Shown: positions 17,634 to 26,057, numbered from the stretch's first letter. The stretch: 64,000 bases of DNA from Aquamicrobium zhengzhouense (GCF_016124105.1 NZ_JADGMQ010000002.1:474015-538014); one strand, 5' to 3'. A program made the numbers and translations. The notes: a model not told the origin generated them from the letters alone.

Positions 17634-17754
17634 TGGCTGGCGCAAGCTGAGCCCATCTTCCGAGACGAGGGCGTTCATCATCGAGCGTGACCGGCCCTTC
17701 GCGGAAGAGGTCGCGTCTCACAACGGGTTCGGCACCCAGCGCGGTTGCTGGTAG
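17548..17754 (+). CDS. Probable outer-membrane spanin lipoprotein (Rz1-like)
   Basis: From the ATG at 17548 the 68-residue product begins MTRFARWMVLPCAALLAGC, a signal peptide ending in an LLAGC lipobox, so the mature protein is a short lipoprotein of about 50 residues. It is nested out of frame inside the end of the Rz-like gene and extends past it, the classical overlapped Rz/Rz1 configuration. It should bind the i-spanin C-terminus across the periplasm. Confidence 0.75.
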   Translation: MTRFARWMVLPCAALLAGCQTNAPASVCDGWRKLSPSSETRAFIIERDRPFAEEVASHNGFGTQRGCW

Positions 17755-17784
17755 CGTTTAACAGGGGCTGGGGCATTGGCGCCA

Positions 17785-18132
17785 ATGAACGAACTCAACC
17801 GGGCGATCGGTGAACTGACGGCAGAAGTGCGCGGGCTTCGCCGTGACGTTCAGGAAGACCGGCAGACGTCTGCCAATCATCGACAAGGTGTGCGCGAGGA
17901 ACTGGCCAACATCGTCCTGCGGCAGACGCACCTCGAGGCGGATCTCTCCTCGCTGAAGCACAAGGTCGATGCGCATGAGCAGGTGACCGTCGAGATCAAG
18001 ACGCTGCGCACCAAGGCAGAAGGGGCGGGGACAGTCGGACGGTGGCTGATCCGGTTTGGGATCGGGGTTGTGACGTTGGCGGGCTGGATCGTGGGAGGCT
18101 ACACGTGGCTGACGGGAAGGCCGCCGCCGTGA
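17785..18132 (+). CDS. DUF1515-like phage membrane protein
   Basis: The 115-residue product has a long charged N-terminal helix (TAEVRGLRRDVQEDRQTSANHRQGVREEL), a second helix (HLEADLSSLKHKVDAHEQ) and one C-terminal transmembrane segment (WLIRFGIGVVTLAGWIVGGYTWL). This matches DUF1515, a family found in rhizobial prophages beside lysis genes. A holin-accessory or lysis-timing role is plausible but unproven. The ATG at 17785 is chosen over a TTG at 17776. Confidence 0.7.
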   Translation: MNELNRAIGELTAEVRGLRRDVQEDRQTSANHRQGVREELANIVLRQTHLEADLSSLKHKVDAHEQVTVEIKTLRTKAEGAGTVGRWLIRFGIGVVTLAGWIVGGYTWLTGRPPP

Positions 18133-18165
18133 GCAATCAACCAAGAAAATCATATTTCTTGAGGC

Positions 18166-18309
18166 TCATTTAGAAAAACGGGCCCCCTGGGCCTTGAAGT
18201 CAGTCACTTCTTCGACATCACGCAGGGCCAGCATCGCATCGGCAAGCCTTGCCAATACCAGCAGATAAGCCGAGATCAATTCGTTATCGTTATCGTGGTG
18301 TCGTGCCAT
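18166..18309 (-). CDS. Possible 47-residue phage protein
   Basis: A short minus-strand frame reads MARHHDNDNELISAYLLVLARLADAML and on to a basic C-terminus, with a strongly amphipathic helix and plausible codon use. The ribosome site is weak (GGGG close to the ATG). It lies in the run of small minus-strand ORFs after the lysis genes. No family is recognised and the call is tentative. Confidence 0.35.
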   Translation of the reverse strand: MARHHDNDNELISAYLLVLARLADAMLALRDVEEVTDFKAQGARFSK

Positions 18310-18356
18310 GCGCCCCGAACAGGAGGGGCAGTCTGAAGTTCCGCGGGGACACTAGG

Positions 18357-18400
18357 CGAAAAAGCCCCACGTCCGTGGGCAGACAGACGTGAGGCCCTCT
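18357..18400 (-). terminator. Hairpin, probable minus-strand terminator
   Basis: Imperfect arms gccccacgtc and gacgtgaggc around position 18380, read on the minus strand, are followed by CTTTTTCGCC. The hairpin would end transcripts of the small minus-strand ORFs at 18.5-18.9 kb. Confidence 0.5.
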
Positions 18401-18546
18401 GACCGCAGGGGTTTGGGACTTAGGTGCGCCAGTTCCCAGTATGGATAATCAAGCTTGAGTGAGGCTGGCAAAAGAAAACCCACCAAAGTGCCGGGGGCAT
18501 TACGTCTCGCTCGTCAGCTGTTAGGACTGATGGTGGTCTCCATCGC

Positions 18547-18630
18547 CTATCCGGCCATGATCCGGATCAGGACAGCAACGACGACCATGACCAACATAGC
18601 TGCAACGATGATCTTCGTCGGATATTCCAT
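18547..18630 (-). CDS. Possible 27-residue membrane miniprotein
   Basis: The frame encodes MEYPTKIIVAAMLVMVVVAV and ends LIRIMAG: a charged N-terminus followed by one hydrophobic helix long enough to span a membrane. It sits 39 bases downstream of a small HTH gene on the same strand, with GGAATGG as a possible ribosome site. It is below the size most annotation considers, and is a candidate only. Confidence 0.35.
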   Translation of the reverse strand: MEYPTKIIVAAMLVMVVVAVLIRIMAG

Positions 18631-18669
18631 TCCAACCCCATTCCACGTGGGCACTCACGCCTCACCTCC

Positions 18670-18906
18670 CTAGTTGAGCGTGAGCCTCGATGCTCGTCTA
18701 CCCCGCAATGATGTTGGCTTGTCTGCCTCTAACGCTATATGAACGGTGGCCAGGGCATGGATCCAGGCGGCTGCGTCAGGTGGTATCTCATCAAGACCAA
18801 GCGCCCATGCCTCGATCAAGCTTTCATCGCATTCAAAGGCCTCTGCCAGTTGGCCATTGGACCAACGCAAGGCCTTCATGCACTTCAATAAGCGCTCTGG
18901 TGTCAT
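18670..18906 (-). CDS. Small helix-turn-helix protein
   Basis: The 78-residue product (MTPERLLKCMKALRWSNGQL, then AEAFECDESLIEAWALGLDEIPPDAAAWI) has the layout of the XRE-like HTH proteins common in alphaproteobacterial phages: a recognition helix followed by the G-x-x-x-IPP turn and an AAWI helix. It probably acts as a local repressor. It starts the group of short minus-strand ORFs and may be co-transcribed with the miniprotein frame downstream. Confidence 0.6.
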   Translation of the reverse strand: MTPERLLKCMKALRWSNGQLAEAFECDESLIEAWALGLDEIPPDAAAWIHALATVHIALEADKPTSLRGRRASRLTLN

Positions 18907-18981
18907 AGCTGGCCCCCAGCTAGATTTTCAGCCAGCAATCATTGCGACTTATCTACCCCCTCGGCAAGCCACGTCCACAAA

Positions 18982-19019
18982 AGAAACCCCGCGCCTTTGC
19001 GGAGGGTGGCGGGGCTTCT
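18982..19019 (-). terminator. GC-rich hairpin terminator between small minus-strand genes
   Basis: Arms agaaaccccgc (18982-18992) and gcggggcttct (19009-19019) pair with one mismatch, and on the minus strand the stem is followed by TTTCTTTTG. It ends transcripts from the 104-residue gene upstream. Confidence 0.65.
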
Positions 19020-19140
19020 ACAACGCGCTGAGGTGACGCACATGCTGATCGTGCTCTTGCGTGGTTGCTAAATCGTTAAAGCAGCCAGGTCAGCTCTGGC
19101 TCGTGCAGAAGCAGTGGGTTCTTACTGATGCGAACGGGCT

Positions 19141-19455
19141 CTAGTGGATCTTGTCGTCGTGAGCGTCGCGACGCCTTTGAATGTCAATGAGACGTTCCTG
19201 GATGGAGCCTCTCAGTGCATTCCATCTTTCCTCCATTCGCTCCGCAGCGTCGATCACGTCATCGGTAACACCCGCGGTTTCCAGCGCGTCCATCAAGCGC
19301 TCCACCTCTGCCGAATGCTGATCGATGGCTTCAATCATACGCTTCGCATGATCGAACGTGATCGCCGGATCCCCAAGAACAGTGGGGATTTCTCGCTCCA
19401 AACGTTTCGCCATCGCCTCATTTTGGCGGATCCGCTGCAGCCAGTTTGTGTGCAT
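19141..19455 (-). CDS. Hypothetical helical phage protein, 104 residues
   Basis: The ATG at 19455 follows AGGAG by about 10 bases; the upstream frame extension to 19755 is Arg/Pro-rich noncoding-like sequence. The product is all-helical and charged (RIRQNEAMAKRLEREIPTVL, DHAKRMIEAIDQHSAEVERL, DVIDAAERMEERWNALRGSI), suggesting a coiled-coil bundle. No family is recognised. It is flanked on both sides by GC-rich hairpins and appears to be an independent unit in the prophage cargo. Confidence 0.6.
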   Translation of the reverse strand: MHTNWLQRIRQNEAMAKRLEREIPTVLGDPAITFDHAKRMIEAIDQHSAEVERLMDALETAGVTDDVIDAAERMEERWNALRGSIQERLIDIQRRRDAHDDKIH

Positions 19456-19523
19456 CGTGATCAATCTCCTGCTCGTGACAGAGCGTGACAAAGCAAATCG
19501 AGATGTCGCAGCGTTTGCTAAAA

Positions 19524-19553
19524 CCCCGCCCTGCGGATCTGAGCAGAGCGGGG
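19524..19553 (-). terminator. Hairpin, possible minus-strand terminator
   Basis: Arms ccccgccctgc (19524-19534) and gcagagcgggg (19543-19553) pair with one mismatch, and the minus strand continues TTTTAG. It lies just upstream of the 104-residue gene. The rest of 19456-19992 shows no supportable gene. Confidence 0.5.
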
Positions 19554-19992
19554 CTGGTCTTCCCCGTGGTGCGGGGGCATATTGCACCACATGAGAAGTC
19601 TGACTGCAGGTGGTCCTTCCGTCAAGAATGAGCGCCTTATCATTTCGGATGAACCTTGAAGGGGCCCTCAATACCCGTCCGGATGCGGCGTAACCGTCAG
19701 GTAGCGCCGATACAGCAATCCTCGGAGGGCGAGCAGCCGTAGAGTTTAACCTCAAAGTAACAGGCTCGTCTCTAGCTCGACTCGCAGAAGTACCAGGTGT
19801 TCATCTGGCAACGGAAATTGCGATGAACTTGCGACCTTCCAGACGCGCGGAGCCCAAAGCATCCGCGCCACCATAACAGAAGTGGCGGAATCCATTCAAA
19901 ATCTGGCGCCTTAACGTCATGGCAAGTCAATCTTGAGAAGCACCCCTGAAACCTGAGTGCTCAACCCAACGGTTCGGGAGAAACGAGTTCAA

Positions 19993-21138
19993 ATGCAGGA
20001 CCTGGGTCGCGTTTCTCTGTTGCTCATTGCTCCAGGCACAATAGCTGTTTTTGCAGGTGCCTTCCTCTGGGCATGGGTGATCGAAAGGAAACGCCATTAT
20101 CTGCTGATGTTGAGTGGAGCGTGCCTGCTTTTTTGCGCCGGTGCGTTAAGCCAGTTGTTCTACATGCCGCCCGACCTTGGGCTCAACGCTATTTCATCCA
20201 ACTTGCTCTACACGTCCGCGGTTCTGATGGTCGCGGAGGGTCTTCTGCACCGCTCCGGCAAACGCTTCGGATTGACGATTGATCTCGTCCTTATCATCAG
20301 CTTCAGCTGCCTGATCTGGTACTTTTTCTATGTTGACCGCAATCTGGTCGCCAGAGTGTACATTCAAAATTTCGGCTTCGGCGCGATCTTGCTTGTCACA
20401 ACACTTCGACTGACAAAGCTTGCGAGCGGACGAGTTGTGGATCGAGTGCTGTTCTGGGTGTTGCTCATTTTCAGCGTTCAGTTCTTTCCCCGCACGATAC
20501 TGACATTCGGGCTAGCTGCGCCGGCTGGGGAAGCTCCTTTTGGGGAGACTTTCTTCTGGCAGGCGCTTCATCTTTCGATTGCTGTGCTTGGTGCGGGGCT
20601 CGCAATCACGATCCTTGCTGCGGCCGTGACTGATGTGATGGATGATCTGCGTTATGAGAGAGACATTGATCAACTGACCGGAGTGTTCAACCGGCGTGGG
20701 TTTGAAGAGCGCGCTGAACGTATTCTCAGCCAGCACTACCGCGTGGCGTTACTCCTGTGCGACCTCGATCATTTCAAGAAGATCAACGACACATATGGCC
20801 ACAGCGCCGGGGATCAGGTGCTTCGAAGTTTTGGTGCGCTCTTAAGCAAGAACTCAAGGGAAGGGGATCTTGTTGGCAGGATTGGAGGTGAAGAGTTCGC
20901 GGTTCTCATGCGCGACGCAGATGTGCGAGCTGCAAAACTCATGGCCGACAGGCTACGAGAGGCGCTGGATGAAATGCCTCTTCCTGGGCGGCTTTCGGGT
21001 GCGCGCATAACCGTAAGCATCGGAGTTGCCGTATTGCAGCCGACCGAGAGGTTGGGCCCCTTGGCAGAGCGAGCGGATCTGGCTCTTTATAATGCCAAAA
21101 ACGCTGGGCGCGATCGCGTTGCTCTTGCTGATAGCTAA
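19993..21138 (+). CDS. Membrane-bound diguanylate cyclase (GGDEF protein)
   Basis: The 381-residue protein makes cyclic di-GMP from two GTP. It has about six N-terminal transmembrane segments (residues 5-210) with no recognised sensor family, then a GGDEF domain from about 225 (DQLTGVFNRRGFEERAERIL). The active-site signature GGEEF is at 298-302, and an RxxD inhibitory site (R289-D292) lies exactly five residues before it, so the enzyme should be active and product-inhibited. ATG at 19993 is preferred to GTG at 19957. It sits between phage genes and a defence-like gene, so it is probably prophage cargo affecting biofilm or motility. Confidence 0.9.
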   Translation: MQDLGRVSLLLIAPGTIAVFAGAFLWAWVIERKRHYLLMLSGACLLFCAGALSQLFYMPPDLGLNAISSNLLYTSAVLMVAEGLLHRSGKRFGLTIDLVLIISFSCLIWYFFYVDRNLVARVYIQNFGFGAILLVTTLRLTKLASGRVVDRVLFWVLLIFSVQFFPRTILTFGLAAPAGEAPFGETFFWQALHLSIAVLGAGLAITILAAAVTDVMDDLRYERDIDQLTGVFNRRGFEERAERILSQHYRVALLLCDLDHFKKINDTYGHSAGDQVLRSFGALLSKNSREGDLVGRIGGEEFAVLMRDADVRAAKLMADRLREALDEMPLPGRLSGARITVSIGVAVLQPTERLGPLAERADLALYNAKNAGRDRVALADS

Positions 21139-21331
21139 AGTTGGGTGAAAGAGGCGCTGCAATTCGGCAAGAGAAAGAACGCCATACATCCGCCAATCAT
21201 CGACCAATTAGCACGACGTAGTTTTATGCCGAAGCTGGGCTTTTCATCGAACCCGATCGATGGTAAGTTTGGCTACGCTCAGTGAAGTAAACTGGTCGCT
21301 GCCCAGGAGGCTATCATGTAAGCTCGGTACC

Positions 21332-21353
21332 AAAAGGCCCGTTGGGGCCTTTT
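21332..21353 (-). terminator. Bidirectional terminator between converging genes
   Basis: Arms aaaaggccc (21332-21340) and gggcctttt (21345-21353) form a perfect 9-base stem with a 4-base loop and T runs on either side. It directly follows the stop of the minus-strand ATPase gene and can also stop read-through from the diguanylate cyclase gene. Confidence 0.8.
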
Positions 21354-23687
21354 TCATTGATGCAGCGCCACATGCAGTGCCGGGTTTATGACGTAAATGG
21401 CTTCATCCCCAAGTAGACGCATTTCCGCTTGCAGCCGTTTGAACATGTAGTCGTAATCGTAAATGTACTTCGGTTCGCCTTTGGCATTCAGAATCCCGAT
21501 CAATCCGTACCATAGTAGCAGTTCGAAGGCCTCTTCTGCTTGGGGGCTTAGCAGACCAAACTTTTCTAAGCGATCGAGCACGTCCGGGGCCAGGACCTGC
21601 TGCTCCAATCCTATAAATGCAAACAGAAGATCCGCTGAATGTCCTGAGGTATCTCGAATTTCGTAGCCGAAGTCGCTGACCAAGTAATTGGAATGTTGCG
21701 TGACTGCGTCGACTAAATCTTCTTCACGGACGGTTTCATGGCCTCGGTTGATCGCGTTAGCGATTGAATTCTCAATAATCGTCAGTAGAAAGCGGGGCCT
21801 CATGAGGCAATGGTCGATGCAATATTCGAAGGACGGTCTTCCTCCAACATGGCTCGTGAATATGTCAGTCCATATCGCTTCGAATGATGCGTCGCGACGG
21901 TTCAACGAAGATTGTAGCCTCCTGTAGATCACTTGACGCAGTTTCGCTCGATCGTTCCAATCAATCCGTATCTGTCCCGCTTTGCCCCGATCCGGAGTGT
22001 CATCCACAAGCCGTTCGTAAATATCATTTCGGAGGAACACGACGCTCGAGAACTTTCGGTCAGCAGCGTCGAAATCACGTCGTATTTTATCTAAAGCTTC
22101 AATAAGCAAACGGACTAGGCGAACATCGAACTGCTCAACGCCATTCGTTGGCCAGCCTTTGTCCAGATTGTCAAACAAGATCACGTGTTCAGTTTTCGGG
22201 TCGGAGTGTTTGATCAGAAGCTCTTTGAGCTTCATGATCCCACCCCTAAATACGATGTTGGTTATGCGCTCGGGTGATAGAGCGCGGCCCTTACGTCGCT
22301 CGCTTTGCATCTCATCGATCACCGAGCGACTCAGGCGGTTAATGCGGGAGGTAAAGTCGCCGCTCTCCAAAACCTCAAATTCCGACAACACCTTTTCGAT
22401 TTCATTTAACGCTTCTAGGGCACGCTGATCTCGTTTAGCGAGATACGCATATTCGCGGCGTACGGTATTCAATGACTCCGATAAAATGAGGAAGTACCAG
22501 AATGCCGCCAGCGTATGGTCGAAAACTCCGAGATCTACCAGCTTTAGTAGCTCTTGTCTGAAGAGGCTGAGCTGATGCGACTCAGGTTTCAGGTCTGTGA
22601 CGTAGGTGTTCTTCTTCACCCGCGTGTTGTTACGAACCATGAAAAAGATAGCAGTCTTGCCCGAGCCCTTCCGACCCGCGACCACTCCTACTTCGCCTCG
22701 TAACGTACGAACGTATTCGGAAGTTTCGACGAAGTAGTCATCCAGTGTGCGGAACTCATTTTCGGCCGCGGAAGCTCCTAAGGTGAGCTGTTGTAGCCGA
22801 GTGGCGCTTCGCTTGCGTGCGGGCCGCGTGCCTTGAATTGCAATCAGCGCCTCGTGGGCAAACTGCTTTACCTTTTCGGATATTTCCATCTCGCTTGACG
22901 CCGTGACGACGAGATCTCGATAGTCTAAGGGGTCGGCAGCTGGCCCTTGTCTAATCAGGAGGGTTTGCCGCGACAGGCCGTGGCTCAAGCCCGCTAGGAA
23001 GGAAGCGCGCAGGTTGTGAAGGCGCGCACCATCTATATGCTCAGCCAAGATCGGGATCACAGTTCCAGACGATGCAGTGACTTCTGAAATGATCTGCACC
23101 ATGCTGAACCGCGGAGATTCGACAGGATCGAAGCTTCGGTAGTGCGCTTTCCCTTCTTTTACAGCAGAGACAATTGCGTTCCTGAAGTCAGTCTTCCTGT
23201 ACGTATCGAGTATGAAGACGGGCTGGGTGGTATTCAACGGTTTCGCATAAAGCTGCGACAAAGCGGAGTTGGGAAGATTTCCAAGAATATCAGCAAGCTG
23301 CTCGGCGTTCTCGTACCTACCATACCCGATGATATCGAATAGACCATCTTCACGAAGAATCCGCTCAGCATCGACAAATGAAACGTTCACTACGGGTGCA
23401 ATGGATTTGCCCCGCCCAATTGCGTAGCCGATCTCGTAATAAACGTTTTGGTTAGGTTTAGTTACATCACATACTAGAACGTCGACCGGATCGATGTTCT
23501 GCCGTACTTCGTCCGCGATATTTTGTCCTAAGATATCCATCTGGGGCCAAGGTTTGACCCTCAATGCACGGCCTGTAGCGTTTGCTTGTGCGCAGGCAGC
23601 GTCGATCGAGTTAAGAAGCTCCCGATGCGAGGCTGGGTAAGCAAAAAATGCCTGCCGAAAACCCACGCTTGTCGCAGATACCGTCAA
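21354..23687 (-). CDS. Predicted defence protein: NDT/TIR-like domains fused to a P-loop (Sll1717-like) ATPase
   Basis: The 777-residue product is numbered from the TTG at 23687, chosen because GGAGG lies 8 bases upstream; the frame stays open to 23927. Residues 10-105 resemble the nucleoside 2-deoxyribosyltransferase/TIR-like fold (FFAYPAS, KPWPQMDILGQNIADEV, VLVCDVT, NVYYEIGYAIGRGKS with candidate catalytic Glu85). Residues 155-250 look like a second, diverged copy. The ATPase has Walker A GRKGSGKT at 338-345 and a Walker B-like VILFDN at 502-507, the layout of Sll1717-family P-loop ATPases. The fusion suggests abortive-infection immunity in which the ATPase senses infection and the N-terminus attacks a nucleotide such as NAD+. 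The function is inferred. Confidence 0.7.
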   Translation of the reverse strand: MTVSATSVGFRQAFFAYPASHRELLNSIDAACAQANATGRALRVKPWPQMDILGQNIADEVRQNIDPVDVLVCDVTKPNQNVYYEIGYAIGRGKSIAPVVNVSFVDAERILREDGLFDIIGYGRYENAEQLADILGNLPNSALSQLYAKPLNTTQPVFILDTYRKTDFRNAIVSAVKEGKAHYRSFDPVESPRFSMVQIISEVTASSGTVIPILAEHIDGARLHNLRASFLAGLSHGLSRQTLLIRQGPAADPLDYRDLVVTASSEMEISEKVKQFAHEALIAIQGTRPARKRSATRLQQLTLGASAAENEFRTLDDYFVETSEYVRTLRGEVGVVAGRKGSGKTAIFFMVRNNTRVKKNTYVTDLKPESHQLSLFRQELLKLVDLGVFDHTLAAFWYFLILSESLNTVRREYAYLAKRDQRALEALNEIEKVLSEFEVLESGDFTSRINRLSRSVIDEMQSERRKGRALSPERITNIVFRGGIMKLKELLIKHSDPKTEHVILFDNLDKGWPTNGVEQFDVRLVRLLIEALDKIRRDFDAADRKFSSVVFLRNDIYERLVDDTPDRGKAGQIRIDWNDRAKLRQVIYRRLQSSLNRRDASFEAIWTDIFTSHVGGRPSFEYCIDHCLMRPRFLLTIIENSIANAINRGHETVREEDLVDAVTQHSNYLVSDFGYEIRDTSGHSADLLFAFIGLEQQVLAPDVLDRLEKFGLLSPQAEEAFELLLWYGLIGILNAKGEPKYIYDYDYMFKRLQAEMRLLGDEAIYVINPALHVALHQ

Positions 23688-24078
23688 CCCCGTCTCCTCC
23701 CTGTGCTGATCTGTACAGCTTGCTTCGACTATTTCGGGAAGGCAAGCAGAGTTGTTGCTTTCGAATCTTAGATAATCGTATCGCGGAGGAGGAATATGAC
23801 GGATACAGCCATTCATCTTCTGCCGAGAAGATTTCGGCATGTCTAGCACTCTCTGCAGGAGCGCCCGGTCGGCGCGGCATGGACCGCATGTTCCGGAGCC
23901 ATTCGGGGCACTATCGATCTGCGGCACGGCGTCACCGCATGCTGCAATTCCTGCCGCACTATAAGGAGCTCGATCTCGCCCACGTTCTTCGGCACAGATA
24001 TAGGCTGCCCCATCTCAGCGTGAGTCGGGAACAATCTCATTGGATTGAGGTTCCGCAACTGCAACGGAGACCTTGATC
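23688..24078. other. Intergenic region between divergent genes
   Basis: This holds the promoters of the ATPase gene (minus) and the SH3-domain gene (plus). The ATPase frame remains open upstream to 23927, with alternative ATGs at 23840 and 23816, but the residues encoded there are Cys/Pro/Arg-rich and lack ribosome sites, so I treat it as noncoding. Confidence 0.4.
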
Positions 24079-24747
24079 ATGAAGAAGATTATCTCAGTCA
24101 CTGTATTTGTGCTTGGCCTCACCATGCCCGCCTTTGCGCAAACCACGGTCACCGCTACAACGGACTTGAACGTTCGAACCGGCCCAGGTCCCCAATATCC
24201 AGTAACGGGGGTCATCCCGTCGGGGGAATCTGCGCAGCTCCACGGCTGTATTGAAGGAAGCAAATGGTGCTCGGTTGCCACTCAAGCAGGCGACGGTTGG
24301 GCCTATTCTGAATATTTGTCGGGCGATTTCGGCGGCGACGTAGTGATCCTTAGCGAACGGCCTGCCGAAGCTCAGATTGCTGTCGTTCCTGCTCCAGAGG
24401 CGCCCAGCGGTGGCGAAACCGGTGCCGTGGTTGGTGGAGTGGCCGGTGCAGTAACAGGCGCACTGATTGGCGGTCCCGTAGGAGCTGCAATTGGCGGTGC
24501 CACCGGCGCGGTGGCAGGGGGAACGACCGGGAATCTGGTAGACCCGCCCGAGCGTGTTCGCGAGTATGTGACCAGCAACCAAATTGATCCCGTGTATCTC
24601 GAAGGTGAGGTGGTTGTAGGTGCTGGTCTTCCTGAGACGGTGACGTTGCAGGAAATCCCGGATTATGAGTACCGGTATGTTTATGTGAACGGTCAGCCAG
24701 TCCTGGTCGATTCTGCATCGCGTAGGATCGTTTATGTGGTCCGGTAA
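24079..24747 (+). CDS. Periplasmic bacterial SH3 and DUF1236 domain protein
   Basis: The 222-residue precursor has a clear Sec signal peptide (MKKIISVTVFVLGLTMPAFA). An SH3b domain follows at about 22-80 (TATTDLNVRTGPGPQYPVTG, GWAYSEYL), then a Gly/Ala-rich glycine-zipper-like stretch at about 113-155 that may insert into or stack at a membrane. The C-terminal DUF1236 domain covers about 160-222 (VREYVTSNQIDPVYLEGEVVVG, YRYVYVNGQPVLVD). Such proteins are common in Rhizobiales and are thought to bind the cell wall. It could be host or cargo; the true function is unknown. Confidence 0.8.
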   Translation: MKKIISVTVFVLGLTMPAFAQTTVTATTDLNVRTGPGPQYPVTGVIPSGESAQLHGCIEGSKWCSVATQAGDGWAYSEYLSGDFGGDVVILSERPAEAQIAVVPAPEAPSGGETGAVVGGVAGAVTGALIGGPVGAAIGGATGAVAGGTTGNLVDPPERVREYVTSNQIDPVYLEGEVVVGAGLPETVTLQEIPDYEYRYVYVNGQPVLVDSASRRIVYVVR

Positions 24748-24802
24748 TACAACGCTGCGATCCTAAATCTGGGCGTGCTGAGCTGCTATCAAGCGTGTAA
24801 AA

Positions 24803-24830
24803 GAAGGTCGGGGTCCTCCCGGCCTTTTTT
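24803..24830 (+). terminator. Intrinsic terminator after the SH3/DUF1236 gene
   Basis: Arms aaggtcggg and cccggcctt (one G-T wobble) around a short loop are followed by TTTTTT near 24825-24830, a standard rho-independent terminator about 60 bases after the stop. Confidence 0.8.
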
Positions 24831-24938
24831 CGTGCGTTGCGACCAATTGTTTGAGTAAATCGCGTCCGGATCAAAGGACCAAACCAGCTGCCTCCTGCAG
24901 GGGCGAAGGAAAAGGTTCCGCTGGCGCGTGGAGAGGGC

Positions 24939-24980
24939 AGAAAGCCCCGCCGAGCTTGGGGAGGCGACGGGGCTTTCAGG
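24939..24980. terminator. Symmetric GC-rich hairpin
   Basis: Sequences agaaagccccg and cggggctttc pair around an inner GC-rich loop. Like the hairpins at 18.98 and 19.52 kb it contains the gccccg/cggggc core seen repeatedly between small genes of this element. The remaining bases of 24831-25168 show no gene. Confidence 0.5.
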
Positions 24981-25168
24981 CTGCCGTTGAAAAGAGACGC
25001 CCGGGTGGACTGGATGGACGCCGGTGCGTCATCAACCTAAGCGCCGACCCCAAGAATTGTTCCACCTTCCACGATCTATAATTGTCGCAACCAACCCGCT
25101 GAAGAACCAAATCGTCATATTGTGGGGGGCGTTGAAGCGCCCTGTGATGCGAGAGCGGAATTTACCGC

Positions 25169-25390
25169 TCAGAGATCGTCAGCATTCTTGTCAAATTCGA
25201 CCGCCAATCCCATGCGCGTAGCGCCGGCAACGATTGCTTCAACCAGATGTCGATCTGAGGTCTCAGGTGAGGGGTGGCTTTTCCTCACTTTGTCAACAAT
25301 CACTGAGACCGGTATCGCGGCGGCGTGGTTGCGCTTGAGCGCATCGTGGATGGCCGCCCGCAAGGCAGGTGACATGACTCTGCGTGTCAT
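25169..25390 (-). CDS. Hypothetical small protein, 73 residues
   Basis: The ATG at 25390 has AAGGAGAG 7 bases upstream, which decides the start; the longer frame to 25639 is not credible. The product (MTRRVMSPALRAAIHDALKR, then AAIPVSVIVDKVRKSHPSPE, then DRHLVEAIVAGATRMGLAVEF) is a small helical protein with a pattern like a winged-helix or HTH fragment. No family is recognised. It stands alone on the minus strand among short cargo genes. Confidence 0.6.
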   Translation of the reverse strand: MTRRVMSPALRAAIHDALKRNHAAAIPVSVIVDKVRKSHPSPETSDRHLVEAIVAGATRMGLAVEFDKNADDL

Positions 25391-25883
25391 GGCTCTCTCC
25401 TTCAGCCGGAAGTCCCAACGATACGGATGTCCTATCAGTTGCACAAGCCGCCATGGCTCAACAAATCTCGTGCGTCCAGCTTCAGACGGATGAGGTGGCC
25501 AAGAGCTCTTTGGACGATGCGGCTTCGCGGGGGTACGGAATATTGAAGGGATGCCGCGTCTTGCCGAAGTCCTGCAAAAGCAGCCGTTGATAGAAGGAAG
25601 GGCCCGATGCCCCCCTCGGCTTCGGACCCTTCGGTTCACTCAGGCCCTGGAGAGGTTAATTGAATGAACGGTTGTTGATAACATATTGTTAAATAGTTTT
25701 TCAAGGGCGTACGGTCTGACCTAAGGCTCGCTGCTTGGTGTTCGATATTGTTGTCTATGGCTCCCTCACAACCAGGGCGGATACCTTCGTGGAGGTCACC
25801 CCTCTGCCGATTAGCTGCCGATCACGAACCGCCGTGAAGGGAGCGTTCCATTCCCGCTGTGCTCGATTAACACAATGTGAGTT
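25391..25883. other. Intergenic region with a hairpin
   Basis: No gene is supported. Arms gaagggcccga (25597-25607) and tcggacccttc (25622-25632) form an 11-base stem with one wobble. On the minus strand it is followed by CTTCCTTCT and may end transcripts of the 57-residue ORF upstream. The rest is moderately AT-rich noncoding sequence. Confidence 0.45.
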
Positions 25884-26057
25884 TCACCGATCCATACACC
25901 GCGTATTCGCGGCTGCTGCATTTCGAGCTTCTTCCAGGGTGCGGAACGGGCCGTGCTTCAGTTTATCCCCGTGGAAAAGGCCGAAGCGTCCGTCAATGAC
26001 AAGGATGTCCCATCCGTGCAGGCCGATTTCTACAATTGGTCGTCGCTCGTTTCCCAT
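25884..26057 (-). CDS. Hypothetical small protein, 57 residues
   Basis: ATG at 26057 is preferred because GGAG lies 7 bases upstream. The product (MGNERRPIVEIGLHGWDILV, then DGRFGLFHGDKLKHGPFRTL, then a helical AAAANTRCMDR end) looks like one beta sheet followed by a helix. The 'GPFRTLEEARNAA' ending is typical of small DUF-type phage or plasmid proteins that bind nucleic acid, but I do not recognise a family. Confidence 0.5.
   Translation of the reverse strand: MGNERRPIVEIGLHGWDILVIDGRFGLFHGDKLKHGPFRTLEEARNAAAANTRCMDR

Noticed and set aside
21354..23927. Full-length 857-codon version of the defence-like ATPase gene
   Set aside because: The first 80 codons look noncoding and lack a ribosome site, whereas the TTG at 23687 follows a strong GGAGG; the shorter form is preferred, though not proven.
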